This document shows positions 46,643-55,001 of a stretch of DNA of 64,000 nucleotides, piece after piece. Source of the stretch: Streptomyces sp. NRRL F-5122 (GTDB lineage: Bacteria > Actinomycetota > Actinomycetes > Streptomycetales > Streptomycetaceae); contig NZ_LMWH01000234.1 in NCBI RefSeq assembly GCF_001507435.1, forward strand, positions 35,046-99,045, read 5' to 3'. Both the position numbers and the translations under genes were made by a program. Below the pieces are notes generated by a model that saw only the letters and a list, made by a program, of their open reading frames with translations, did no database searches and had not been told where the DNA came from. Each line of letters begins with the position of its first letter. Positions within the stretch are counted from its first letter, which is position 1.

Positions 46643-46657
46643 ATTTCCAGTGGAAAT
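46643..46657. promoter_or_regulatory. Palindrome at the ROK gene start
   Basis: ATTTCCA-G-TGGAAAT, perfect 7-base arms around one base, ending 13 bases before the chosen ATG and overlapping the alternative starts at 46650 and 46656. Likely the operator for autorepression by the ROK protein and possibly for control of the divergent gene. Confidence 0.65.
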
Positions 46658-46670
46658 GTATGGTCGCTTC

Positions 46671-47876
46671 ATGAGCCTCGCCGACCAGTCGCCCGCCGCC
46701 GTTCTGGTCTTCCAGACCCTGCTCCAGCACGGCCCACTCAGTCGCGCCGAGATCGGTCGGCGCACTGGACTGTCGCCTGGTGCCGTCACCAAGGCGGCCA
46801 CTCCCCTGATCGCCGACGGCTGGATCGCCGAAGCGGGCCGGCCCAGCGTGGAGCGGACCACCGGACGTCCGGCGACGTTGATCGCCGTGCGGGCGGCGCG
46901 TGCCCGGTTCGTAGGGGTTAAGGTCACCGGCGACGAGCTCATCGGCGTGCTCGCCGATCTGACCGCACAGCCGCTGGCCTCCCGACGGGCGGCGCTCGGA
47001 TCACGCGATGTGGGCACGGTGGTGCTGGCGATCGGCCGGCTCGTCGACGAACTACGTGAGGCCGCGGGTCTCGTCGAGTCCGACGCGATCCACGGCATCG
47101 GCGTCACCATCGCGGGCGACGTGGACGGGCGGACCGGGCATGTGCAGTACTCGCCCTTCCTGGACTGGCGCCGGGTGCCGCTCGCCCAGCTCGTCGAGTC
47201 GGGCACCGGCGTTCCCACGGTCATCGAGAACGACGTACGGGCCCTGACGGTGGCGGAGCAGTGGTTCGGCGCCGGAGCGGGCCTGTCGTCCTTCGCTCTG
47301 GTCACCGTGGGCGCGGGCATCGGCGCGGGACTCTCCGTCGGCGGCCGGGTGATCTCCGGGGCGCACGGCGTGGCGGGCGAGGTCGGGCACCTTCCCGTCG
47401 GCGCCACCGACCGCACCTGCACCTGTGGCAACACCGGGTGTGTCGAGGCGGTCGCCTCCACCCACGCGATCACCGAACAGGCGCGGCAGGCCACCCGTGA
47501 TCCCGAACTGACCATGGCCGAGGCCGTACGGCTCGCCCACGCCGGCGACCCCGCCGTCCGAGCGGTCTTCACCCACGCCGGACACACCCTGGGCCTGGCT
47601 CTCGCCTCGGTGGCCAATCTCATCGGCCCGGAACGGATCGTCATCTCCGGGGAGGGCGTGGCCTCCTACGACCTGTTCGCCGATCAGATCCGGCAGACCT
47701 TCGCCGATCACGCGTTCGGTGCCGCCGCGGACTGCGATCTCGTGGTCCGGCCGCTGCCCTTCGAGGAGTGGGCCCGAGGTGGAGCCGCGGTGGCGGCCCA
47801 GCGTGTGTTCGCGCCCGCCAAGCAGGCCACCGCTCCGTTCCGGCCCGCAGACCCGTACGGATCCGTCCACGCGTGA
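46671..47876 (+). CDS. ROK family transcriptional regulator
   Basis: About 401 residues. N-terminal winged helix (LQHGPLSRAEIGRRTGLSPG) then a sugar-kinase-like ROK domain. The ROK zinc motif is intact: CTCGNTGCVEA, preceded by GEVGHLPV. The ATP-binding phosphate loop expected of sugar-kinase members is not evident, in line with a sugar-responsive repressor. Divergent from the truncated GH27 and next to GH36, so galactosides or their products may be its signal. ATG 46671 is chosen; ATG 46656 and GTG 46650 are in frame but lie in the palindrome. Confidence 0.9.
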   Translation: MSLADQSPAAVLVFQTLLQHGPLSRAEIGRRTGLSPGAVTKAATPLIADGWIAEAGRPSVERTTGRPATLIAVRAARARFVGVKVTGDELIGVLADLTAQPLASRRAALGSRDVGTVVLAIGRLVDELREAAGLVESDAIHGIGVTIAGDVDGRTGHVQYSPFLDWRRVPLAQLVESGTGVPTVIENDVRALTVAEQWFGAGAGLSSFALVTVGAGIGAGLSVGGRVISGAHGVAGEVGHLPVGATDRTCTCGNTGCVEAVASTHAITEQARQATRDPELTMAEAVRLAHAGDPAVRAVFTHAGHTLGLALASVANLIGPERIVISGEGVASYDLFADQIRQTFADHAFGAAADCDLVVRPLPFEEWARGGAAVAAQRVFAPAKQATAPFRPADPYGSVHA

Positions 47877-47912
47877 GCCGGCGCACATCTCCCTCGGTGA
47901 CTCTGCGTCCGC

Positions 47913-50207
47913 TCATGTCGGTCCGGTGGACTGCTGCGCCCAGACGGTCTTCCCCTCCCCCTGGAATCGGGTGCCCCAGTGGGTGGCAAGTGTGGCGACG
48001 ATGAACAGGCCGCGTCCCGTCTCGTCGACCGTACGGGCGTGCCTCATATGCGGCCCGCTGGGCGCGGTGTCGCTGACCTCGCAGGTCAGCATCGCGTCGT
48101 GGATCAGGCGCAGCGTCAGGGGCGGACTGCCGTAGCGCACCGCGTTGCCGACCAGTTCGCTGACGATGAGTTCCGTGGTGAAAGCGGTCTCCTCTTCGAC
48201 GTCCCAGGTGGCGAGTCGACGGCGTACGGTCCGGCGCGCAAAGGGTGCGGCCTCGGGACCGTCGGGCAGTCGGCAGGTGAGGATCCGGTCCTCGGGGAGC
48301 GCTCTAGTGCGGGCCAGCAGCAGCAGCTTCTCGCTCGGCCACGCGCCCTCCTTGAGCGCGTACGCGATGGTGTCGCACAACTCGCCCAGCGGCCGGTCTC
48401 CACCGTCGTCCAGAACCGATCGCAGCGCCGCCGACGGTGCGAGGACCTTCTCGGCCAGTCCTGCCGTGCTGATGGCCACCATGCTGCCGGCAGGCAGATC
48501 GACGGTGGTCGCCGGAAACGGCGCGTTGCCCGTACTGGCGAGCAACGGGCTCGCAGGCACGCAGAGGGTGGACGAACTGCCGTCCGGGAGAACGACGACG
48601 GGTTGCGGCAACCCTGCCCGGACGACGGTGATCGTCAGATCCACCGGGTCGCACACCGCGATCAGACAACCGGCGATGAGCGGCTCCCGATGCAGGGGGT
48701 CACCGGTGGGCAGCGCCGCGCGTTCCGCGGCCAGACGCACGGCCGTGTCGTTCAGTCGGGCGAGCAATTCGTCCGGCTCCAGGTCCAGGGCCGCCAGGGA
48801 GTAGATGACGGTTCGCAGCTGTCCCATCGTGGTGGCCGCGGCCATCCCCTGACCGGCGACGTCACCGACGATCAGCGCCGTCCGCGCCCCCGCAAGAGTG
48901 ATCACGTCGAACCAGGCCCCCCCGCCCTCGGGTCCGGGGAGGTGCAGATGGCAGAAGTCCACCGTGGTCGACCCCGTGGGAGCTTGGGGAAGCAGTCGGC
49001 GCTGCACCGTGGCGGCGATGGTCCGCTCACGGGCGAAGCGGCGGGCGTTGTCGATGCACAGCGCCGCGTGTGCGCACACATCTGCGGCGAGCGCGAGGTC
49101 CTCCTCCTCGAACGGGTCCTCGAGGTCATGGCGGTAGAAGCTGACCACGCCCAGCGCCTCGCCCCGCAGGGCCAGCGGGGCCACGATCAGGGAGTGGACG
49201 CCCGAGCGCTTGATGGCGTCGGCCCGGGGCGGATCCGCCGCCAGCCACAAGGTGTCCTCGTCGATCGGCAGCAGCCGCGGGCGCAGATCGGACAGCACCC
49301 GTGAGAAGGGGGTCCCGTACGGCAGATGGCGTACGTCCCCCACCGGATACGCGGTCACCCGCCCCCGGAACGCGGCTCGGCGCAGGGGCACATCCCGGTC
49401 CACCGGCACCAGCGGCGGCTCCTCACCGCGGACGACGTCCTCGATCACCTCCACCACGGCGATCCCCGAGAACGCCGGCACCACGGCGTCCACCAGATCC
49501 TGGCAGGCCGCGATCACATCCAGCCGCTCCCCCACCTTCTTGCGCACCTCGTCCAGCACGCACAGCCGCTGCTGTGCCCGCTCCCGGTCGGTGACGTCGA
49601 CGGCCGAGGCGACCAGTCCGAGGACCTCCCCGTCCGCGTTCTCCAACCGGATGTAGGAGACCGAATAGATGCTCCGCCTCTCGTCCCCGTACACCCGCAT
49701 CCCCCGCACCAGCCGGTTCAGGGCCGGCTCCCCGCTCTCCAGGACCTGGCGGGCGACCGTCTCCTCCTCCTGCGGATCGGCAAGCCGATAGGCCTCGGTG
49801 AACACCTGGCCGACAAGACGGCCGACCGGTGCACCGCGCAAGGCGCGCGTGGCCGTATTCATCCGGACGATGCGCAACTGGTCGTCCAGCACATGCAGCC
49901 CGACCGGCGACTGGGCGAACAACGCCTGCAGGATGGCCAGATCCTGGTCCGACACCGCGTGCCCCGCGCCGCGCACCTCCCAGTCCACGGACGAACCCGT
50001 CAGCACCGGCTTCACCAGCAGCGACCCCATGCCGTCGAAGCCGACCCGGCGCCGCACCGCATCGGCAGCGGTCTCATGCACGAGGAAGGCGACCGACCGG
50101 CCGACGGCTTCCTCCGGGGACCACCCGAACATCGCTTGGGCCTGCGGACTCCACTCGATCACCCGCCCGCTCTCATCGACTCGCATGAGCACGCCACCGC
50201 CGAGCAT
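47913..50207 (-). CDS. PAS-PAS-GAF-SpoIIE-like-HATPase protein with degenerate phosphatase domain
   Basis: 764 residues: PAS-like (about 1-60), PAS (about 90-215, FAQSPVGLHVLDDQLRIVRM), GAF (about 225-390), SpoIIE/PP2C-like (about 405-630), HATPase (about 645-760). The phosphatase domain has lost metal ligands seen in its relatives: GGAWFD in place of GGDWYD (Ala431), STAGLAE in place of TDGLxE (Ala582), and SEKLLLLAR in place of the closing DDxALL; only GDVAGQG keeps its Asp. The kinase domain is intact (ELIVSELVGNAVRYG; DETGRGLFIV). Likely a pseudophosphatase-kinase of the anti-sigma network. ATG 50207 follows GGAGG. Confidence 0.85.
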   Translation of the reverse strand: MLGGGVLMRVDESGRVIEWSPQAQAMFGWSPEEAVGRSVAFLVHETAADAVRRRVGFDGMGSLLVKPVLTGSSVDWEVRGAGHAVSDQDLAILQALFAQSPVGLHVLDDQLRIVRMNTATRALRGAPVGRLVGQVFTEAYRLADPQEEETVARQVLESGEPALNRLVRGMRVYGDERRSIYSVSYIRLENADGEVLGLVASAVDVTDRERAQQRLCVLDEVRKKVGERLDVIAACQDLVDAVVPAFSGIAVVEVIEDVVRGEEPPLVPVDRDVPLRRAAFRGRVTAYPVGDVRHLPYGTPFSRVLSDLRPRLLPIDEDTLWLAADPPRADAIKRSGVHSLIVAPLALRGEALGVVSFYRHDLEDPFEEEDLALAADVCAHAALCIDNARRFARERTIAATVQRRLLPQAPTGSTTVDFCHLHLPGPEGGGAWFDVITLAGARTALIVGDVAGQGMAAATTMGQLRTVIYSLAALDLEPDELLARLNDTAVRLAAERAALPTGDPLHREPLIAGCLIAVCDPVDLTITVVRAGLPQPVVVLPDGSSSTLCVPASPLLASTGNAPFPATTVDLPAGSMVAISTAGLAEKVLAPSAALRSVLDDGGDRPLGELCDTIAYALKEGAWPSEKLLLLARTRALPEDRILTCRLPDGPEAAPFARRTVRRRLATWDVEEETAFTTELIVSELVGNAVRYGSPPLTLRLIHDAMLTCEVSDTAPSGPHMRHARTVDETGRGLFIVATLATHWGTRFQGEGKTVWAQQSTGPT

Positions 50208-50409
50208 GGAAACACCTCCGCAGCATCCATGCCCCGGTCCGCGGTCGGCAGGACCACCCGCCGTCAGCAGCCACCGATCGGCGCAGCACGGACCGCTCCC
50301 CGGGCCGCCGCCCGCTCCTCCAGGCCACCGGCACTCCCCGTCGCGCGCGACCGTACCCCTGGGGAAGCGGGCACGTGGACTGCACGTCCGTGCGCGCACG
50401 ACAGCAAAC

Positions 50410-50436
50410 GGCCGGGGCCCCGAGAGGGCCCCGGCC
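50410..50436 (-). terminator. Hairpin downstream of the His-rich gene
   Basis: GGCCGGGGCCC (50410-50420), loop CGAGA, GGGCCCCGGCC (50426-50436), perfect 11-base stem in the gap between two reverse-strand genes, so it probably ends the His-rich transcript. Confidence 0.7.
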
Positions 50437-50489
50437 TACTACCCGAGCGATCACACCGTCACCCGGTCGCGGCACCGTCACATCGTGAG

Positions 50490-50610
50490 CGCCCGGTGCA
50501 GTGGTACGGCGTCGCCACCCGCTACGGCAACGCCGCCGCCGTCCACGCGGACGGACACCACATCGCGGGAATCCTGCTCAGATCGGGACGGTCCTCCGGA
50601 CGAATCCGAC
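50490..50610 (+). pseudogene. Possible transposase C-terminal remnant
   Basis: The forward frame reads WYGVATRYGNAAAVHADG and IAGILLRSGR, resembling the VATRYDKxAxxYxAxxxLAxxLLW ending of IS5/IS4-type transposases. There is no start, no catalytic region and no inverted repeats. It ends against the 3' end of the His-rich gene. A chance resemblance is quite possible. Confidence 0.25.
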
Positions 50611-50918
50611 TAGCGGCGACCGAGGAAGTGGTGGTGGTGACGGTCGTTGTGCCAGCGCTGCCATCCGTTCCGGCTGTGCTGCCGGCCCCAGTTGCCAAAC
50701 CGACCGTGGTTGAAGTGGTGGCCGTACCGGCTACGGTTGCGGTCCCGGTCGTGGCCGCCCAGCAGGACGCCCGGACGGTGGGCCTGCGAGTAGCTCCGGC
50801 CGTGGTCACGGCCGTGGCTGCCGCTGTCGGCCATGGCCGGCATGGCGGCCGCCGCAACGAGGGCGCCCGACGCCACGAACGTGGCGAACAGGCGGACCGT
50901 GGTACGAGAAACAGACAT
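50610..50918 (-). CDS. Secreted His/Arg/Gly-rich small protein
   Basis: 102 residues. Signal peptide TTVRLFATFVASGALVAAAA, cleavage after PAMA. The mature part is extremely rich in His, Arg, Gly and Asn: SHGRDHGRSYSQAHRPG, RYGHHFNHGRFGNWGRQHSR and a C-terminal DRHHHHFLGRR. No known domain. The histidines suggest metal binding or a wall-interacting basic peptide. ATG 50918 follows GAGGGGACAGCGC; hairpin downstream at 50410-50436. Confidence 0.75.
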   Translation of the reverse strand: MSVSRTTVRLFATFVASGALVAAAAMPAMADSGSHGRDHGRSYSQAHRPGVLLGGHDRDRNRSRYGHHFNHGRFGNWGRQHSRNGWQRWHNDRHHHHFLGRR

Positions 50919-51247
50919 GCGCTGTCCCCTCACTATCGTGCACACCCGTCCTGTTCAGGACCGGCGTGCCATCCGATTTCCCGGCTCGGTGCCGAGGTCC
51001 GCAACTGTGGCCGGTCGCAGGGGCGCTAGATCAACAACAGGGTACGTGTTACGAAACACCGACATATCCGTAACACTCCCTTGTATGGGGCATCGATACC
51101 GGTGGACCGTGCACCATTGATCCACTCATGCCCCGAACTGCGCTCTAATCAGCAGAAAAGCGGTTGGCATCGCACGGCGCTCCTCATGAGCACGCCGCCC
51201 TGCCCCCCTCGACCGGAGCAATGGGTTTTGTAACGATCACGGGGCCA
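50919..51247. other. Intergenic stretch with an inverted repeat
   Basis: An AT-richer patch at 51030-51080 holds GTGTTACG (51046-51053) and its complement CGTAACAC (51069-51076), 15 bases apart, upstream of the His-rich gene; a possible regulator site. Otherwise no gene. Confidence 0.45.
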
Positions 51248-51352
51248 CCGTTCGGGGGACCCCGCCTTCGCGGGGCCTGCTTCCGCGGCGGTGCCTGGCG
51301 CGACATGGTCCTGTACTCCGTGCTGCGCGGCGAGGTCGCGCTCGAGGGCTGA
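51248..51352 (+). pseudogene. C-terminal remnant of a GNAT acetyltransferase
   Basis: The frame ending at the stop 51350-51352 reads RLRGACFRGGAWRDMVLYSV and LRGEVALEG, which matches the C-terminal end of RimJ/RimL-like GNAT enzymes (typically FRxGxWRDxVLYxxLR). The acetyl-CoA motif that should precede it is missing, so only the last 30 or so residues survive. Confidence 0.5.
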
Positions 51353-51478
51353 CACCCGCGATCACCGTCGGCGCCCGTCCGATCGGGCGCGTCGGCGGTG
51401 CGCAGATCATCGGCCTCGAGGGCGGCACGGTGGTGCCCGGGTCAACCCCGCCTTCGTCCAAGTCCCGATGCATTTCTT

Positions 51479-52180
51479 ATGATCCCAAGCGTGCACGCAC
51501 ATGTACTCGTCGCTGAGGACGACGAAAAGCAGGCCGAACTCATACGCCGCTCGCTGCTTCGCGAGGGTCACACCGCGACCGTGGTCCACGACGGCGGGGC
51601 CGCCCTGGAAGCGGTCCGGCGCAATCGCCCCGACCTCGTGGTCCTGGACCTGATGCTGCCGGTGATCGACGGGTTCGGCGTGTGCCGGGTACTGCGGCAG
51701 GAGGGCGACATCCCGGTCCTCATGCTCACCGCGCGCTCCACCGAGGAAGACGTCCTGCAGGGCCTCGACCTCGGCGCGGACGACTACATGACCAAGCCGT
51801 ACAGTCCTCGCGAACTGATGGCGCGCATCCGTACCGTGCTGCGGCGCACCGCTCGGCAGCACACGGAGCAACAGGTCGTGCGTGCCGCCGGGATCACCGT
51901 CGATTCCGCGCGGCGCGAAGTGCTCTGCGACGGCGAACCGGTGAGATGCACGCCGGACGAGTTCGAGATCCTCCTGGCCATGGTCTCCGAACCGGGGCGG
52001 GTGTTCTCGCGGCGCCAGTTGCTGCAGTACACCCGGGGCATCGACCGGGAGTCCACGGAGCGGGCCGTGGACGTGCACATCATGAACCTGCGCAAGAAAC
52101 TCGAGGCCGACCCCCGCCGGCCCGTACGTCTGCTCACCGTGTTCGGAGTGGGCTACAAGGTGAACGGGGATCGCGGCTGA
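51479..52180 (+). CDS. OmpR/PhoB-family response regulator (orphan)
   Basis: 233 residues. Receiver domain: acidic pair in LVAEDDEKQAE, phosphoacceptor Asp in LVVLDLMLPVIDGFG, Thr/Lys switch in VLMLTARS and YMTKPYSPREL. C-terminal winged helix of the OmpR type: TPDEFEILLAMVSEPGRVFS, DVHIMNLRKKLEAD, VFGVGYKVNG. No histidine kinase gene is adjacent, so its partner is unknown. ATG 51479 lacks a clear ribosome site; GTG 51491 is an alternative. Confidence 0.92.
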   Translation: MIPSVHAHVLVAEDDEKQAELIRRSLLREGHTATVVHDGGAALEAVRRNRPDLVVLDLMLPVIDGFGVCRVLRQEGDIPVLMLTARSTEEDVLQGLDLGADDYMTKPYSPRELMARIRTVLRRTARQHTEQQVVRAAGITVDSARREVLCDGEPVRCTPDEFEILLAMVSEPGRVFSRRQLLQYTRGIDRESTERAVDVHIMNLRKKLEADPRRPVRLLTVFGVGYKVNGDRG

Positions 52181-52297
52181 CAGCGGTCGTATCGCTGCGC
52201 GCGAACCGCGGCTCGCAGGGCTACAGGTCCCGGTCGGTGCGCCCGGCCGGGACCGAGCCCGTGGCGGACGGAGCGGCCCGCCCGGGCCAGCGCGCAC

Positions 52298-53497
52298 TCA
52301 GAGCGCCGAACCGGCCTGCCACTGACTCCACGACATGTTCCAGCCGTTGAGACCGTTGTCCGGGGCGATGGTCCGGTCGTTCGAGTTCCTGACCACGACC
52401 ACATCGCCCACCAGGGAGTGGTCGTAGAACCAGGCCGCGTCCTGACCCTGGTCGCCGCCGCCCTTGATGTCGTTGAGCCCCACACAGCCATGGCTGATGT
52501 TCTCGTGCCCGAACACCGAGTCGGGACCCCAGTAGCTGCCGTGCACGAAGGTGCCGGAGGAGGACAGCCGCATCGCGTGCGGGACGTCGGGGATGTCGTA
52601 CTCCCCGGCAAAGCCCACCGTGGCACCGTTCATGCGGGTCGTACGCAGCTTCTCGGATATGACCATCTGTCCGTTCCATGTGGTCCTGCCGGGCGCGCCC
52701 GGCGTGATCGGGATCGTCCGCAGCAGCGCCCCGTCGCGCTCCACGCGCATCGTGTGCGCGCTCGCGTCCACGGTCGAGACCTGTCGGCGGCCGACGTGGA
52801 AGTGGATGGTCTGTTCCTGCTCGCCGTAGGCTCCGGGCGCCGCCTTGACCCCGTCGAGGCCGATCTTGACCGTGACGTCCGAGTCTGCCTCCCAGTACTG
52901 CTCGGGCCGGAAGTCCAGGCGCCGGTCCCCGAACCAGTGCCCGACGACCGTCTGTCCGCTGCCGGTGGTGATGCGAAAGGCCGACTCCACCGCCTTCCTG
53001 TCCCTCACAGGCCGGTCGAAGGTGAAGGAGACGGGCATGCCCACACCGACGGTGGACCCGTTCTCCGGAACGTGCGTCGCAAGGTAGCGGTCGCCCTCGG
53101 CGAGTGTGGTGAACGCGATCCGCCGACTCACCGTGTGTCCGTGGCCGTCCGCGGCGGTGGCGGTCAACCGGTAGGAGGTGTCGTGCCGAAGCGGGGACCT
53201 GGGTGCCCAACTCCTCCCGTCCGCGGAGGGGACGCCGGGCACCGGGTCCCCGTCCGCGGTGGTCAGCGAGACCCGGGTGATGCTGCCGCCGGTGACCCGG
53301 ACCCGTCCGCCCCGCATGACGGACACGTGCTTCTGGCCGTCCGAGGCATTCAATGTGAGGGCCACCGGAGGTCGGGACGCGCCGCCGGCCGAGGGCGATG
53401 CCTTGGTCGCCTCGGGGCCTCCGGCGCTGCAGCCCGTGAGCAGCAGGGCAGTGACGGACAGGGCGGCGACGGCCGGGACGGCACGGGTGTGGCGCAT
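52298..53497 (-). CDS. L,D-transpeptidase (YkuD) lipoprotein with Ig-like domains
   Basis: 399 residues. Lipobox LLLTGC near residue 22 after MRHTRAVPAVAALSVTALL, so lipid-anchored outside the membrane. Two Ig-like domains (about 55-240), then the YkuD catalytic domain with GSYWGPDSVFGHENISHGC and VGLND; the catalytic Cys is residue 338 and the His is in the SHG pair. Makes 3-3 crosslinks in peptidoglycan, or attaches proteins to it. Layout matches mycobacterial Ldt proteins. ATG 53497 follows GGAG with a 9-base spacer. Confidence 0.92.
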   Translation of the reverse strand: MRHTRAVPAVAALSVTALLLTGCSAGGPEATKASPSAGGASRPPVALTLNASDGQKHVSVMRGGRVRVTGGSITRVSLTTADGDPVPGVPSADGRSWAPRSPLRHDTSYRLTATAADGHGHTVSRRIAFTTLAEGDRYLATHVPENGSTVGVGMPVSFTFDRPVRDRKAVESAFRITTGSGQTVVGHWFGDRRLDFRPEQYWEADSDVTVKIGLDGVKAAPGAYGEQEQTIHFHVGRRQVSTVDASAHTMRVERDGALLRTIPITPGAPGRTTWNGQMVISEKLRTTRMNGATVGFAGEYDIPDVPHAMRLSSSGTFVHGSYWGPDSVFGHENISHGCVGLNDIKGGGDQGQDAAWFYDHSLVGDVVVVRNSNDRTIAPDNGLNGWNMSWSQWQAGSAL

Positions 53498-53862
53498 GGG
53501 TGGGACTCCGGGATACGTCGGGATGCCGCGCGCCGCCGGACGCGCGGCCCCGGCGCGCGCGGCCCGGGGTCTCCGCTCGCCCGGCCACACCGGCGGAAGG
53601 ATGCCGATCACCACCCTGAGCGGCACTCTTCAGGAAGTTGTCAGGACCGCCGACCGCTTCTCAGGCTCCGCCGGGTCCGTTCACGGCAGCCTGGGTCGAC
53701 GGGTCGACGGGTCGGGGCACGGTGGGCGGCGGGACTTGCGTACGCGTACCCCGAACGTCGATGGCTGGGGCTCGTCCCTGTGAACTGCTTCACCGTGCTG
53801 CGCGGCACACATCCGGTCCGGGAATCCTCAAAAAACCTGTACGGCCCGCAGGCCTGTCGGCC
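53498..53862. other. Intergenic stretch, terminator at one end
   Basis: 365 bases between two reverse-strand genes. No gene is convincing. It includes the A-run at 53830-53835 described separately and the promoter of the transpeptidase. Confidence 0.4.
53829..53862 (-). terminator. Possible intrinsic terminator of the thioesterase gene
   Basis: Read on the reverse strand, a GC-rich segment with CCTG-CAGG and GGCC-GGCC complementarities ends in six T (53830-53835), directly after the thioesterase stop. A T-run is rare in this sequence. Confidence 0.4.
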
Positions 53863-54357
53863 CTATGCGGCGGGGACAGGGAACAGCATGCAGCTGCTGG
53901 TCGCGTGCGCAAGCAGGCGGTCGTTGGAGTCGAAGAGCTCGGCCTGGGCGAGAGCGGTGCGCCGACCCTGGTTGAGGACGCTGCCGACGGCGCGGACCTT
54001 GCCCGTGTCGACGGTGATGGGGCGCAGGAACTTCAGGTTCAGGTCGAGCGAGGTGTAGCCCATGCCTGCCGGGAGGACGGACTGCACGGCGCAGCCGGCG
54101 GCCGAGTCGAGGAGGGTGGCGTAGACGCCGCCGTGGACGCTGCCGATGGGGTTGTAGTGCTCCTCCCCCGGTTCGAGTGCGAAGACGGCACTGCCCAACT
54201 CCACCTGCTCCAGGGTGAAGCCGAGTGTCGCGGCGATGGGCGGTGCGGGCAGGCGTCCACTGATCACGCTGCGGAGGAAGTCGAGACCGCTCTGCTGCCC
54301 GACGGCGGCTGCGGAGACCCTCGGGTCCTCCCACTCGAACGTGCGTGACCTGCTCAT
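53863..54357 (-). CDS. PaaI-type hotdog thioesterase
   Basis: 164 residues with the hotdog fold: GEEHYNPIGSVHGGVYATLL is the PaaI motif (HGG plus the following acidic/serine region), then YTSLDLNLKFLRPIT. Hydrolyses acyl-CoA, often aromatic or medium-chain. ATG 54357. Divergent from an HxlR regulator with an 89-base spacer carrying an inverted repeat; control by that regulator is likely. Confidence 0.9.
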   Translation of the reverse strand: MSRSRTFEWEDPRVSAAAVGQQSGLDFLRSVISGRLPAPPIAATLGFTLEQVELGSAVFALEPGEEHYNPIGSVHGGVYATLLDSAAGCAVQSVLPAGMGYTSLDLNLKFLRPITVDTGKVRAVGSVLNQGRRTALAQAELFDSNDRLLAHATSSCMLFPVPAA

Positions 54358-54372
54358 ATGTGTCTCCTCGTC

Positions 54373-54434
54373 AGCTGACTTCCATGTTCGAAGCTAGCTA
54401 TGCACACGCCTGGATGTCAATGTCGAAGTCAGCT
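54373..54434. promoter_or_regulatory. Inverted repeat between thioesterase and HxlR genes
   Basis: AGCTGACTTC (54373-54382) and its exact complement GAAGTCAGCT (54425-54434), 42 bases apart, flank the divergent promoter region. Between them lie TTCGAA (54387-54392) and GCTAGC (54393-54398). The symmetric placement suggests paired HxlR binding sites. Confidence 0.6.
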
Positions 54435-54446
54435 TACGATGGCCCC

Positions 54447-54917
54447 ATGACGTGGCTCGAGACCAGCACCGAGAACTGCACGGTGCAGCGCACCCTCGAC
54501 CTGATCGGGGAGAAGTGGTCCCTCCTGGTGCTGCGCGACGCCATGAACGGCGTGCGCCGCTTCGACGACTTCCGACGGCATGTGGGACTCTCCGAGGCCG
54601 TGCTCGCCGACCGACTGCGCACCCTCGTCGGTGCCGGGATCCTGGAGACCGTCCCCTACCGGGAGCCCGGTCGCCGCACGCGCCACGAGTACCGGCTCAC
54701 CCGCAAGGGCTGGGACCTGTGGCCCGTCATGATCGCGCTGAAGCAGTGGGGCGACCACTACACCGCGGACCCGGAAGGACCACCACTCGAGGTCCGGCAC
54801 CGCGACTGCGGTGAACCGCTGGAGACCGTCGTCGTCTGCGGGGTGGGCCGTCACGGGCCCCTCACCCCGTGGCAGGCCTACACACAGGCCGGCGCCTCGG
54901 CACACTCCGCCACCTGA
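54447..54917 (+). CDS. HxlR-family transcriptional regulator
   Basis: 156 residues with the HxlR winged helix (LIGEKWSLLVLRDAMNGVRR; LSEAVLADRLRTLVGAGILE; RHEYRLTRKGWDL). The opening CTVQRTL lacks the redox Cys-Pro of some members, but a cysteine at residue 10 (STENCTVQR) is in the position used for thiol or aldehyde sensing in HxlR/YodB-type proteins. ATG 54447 closely follows the operator. It probably controls the divergent thioesterase gene. Confidence 0.9.
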   Translation: MTWLETSTENCTVQRTLDLIGEKWSLLVLRDAMNGVRRFDDFRRHVGLSEAVLADRLRTLVGAGILETVPYREPGRRTRHEYRLTRKGWDLWPVMIALKQWGDHYTADPEGPPLEVRHRDCGEPLETVVVCGVGRHGPLTPWQAYTQAGASAHSAT

Positions 54918-55001
54918 GCGGCCGCGGGGTGCCGCATTCGCCGCGGCATCACGGCAACGGCACCGGACATCGCCACTCTATGCCTGGTTCATCCCTATAG
55001 G

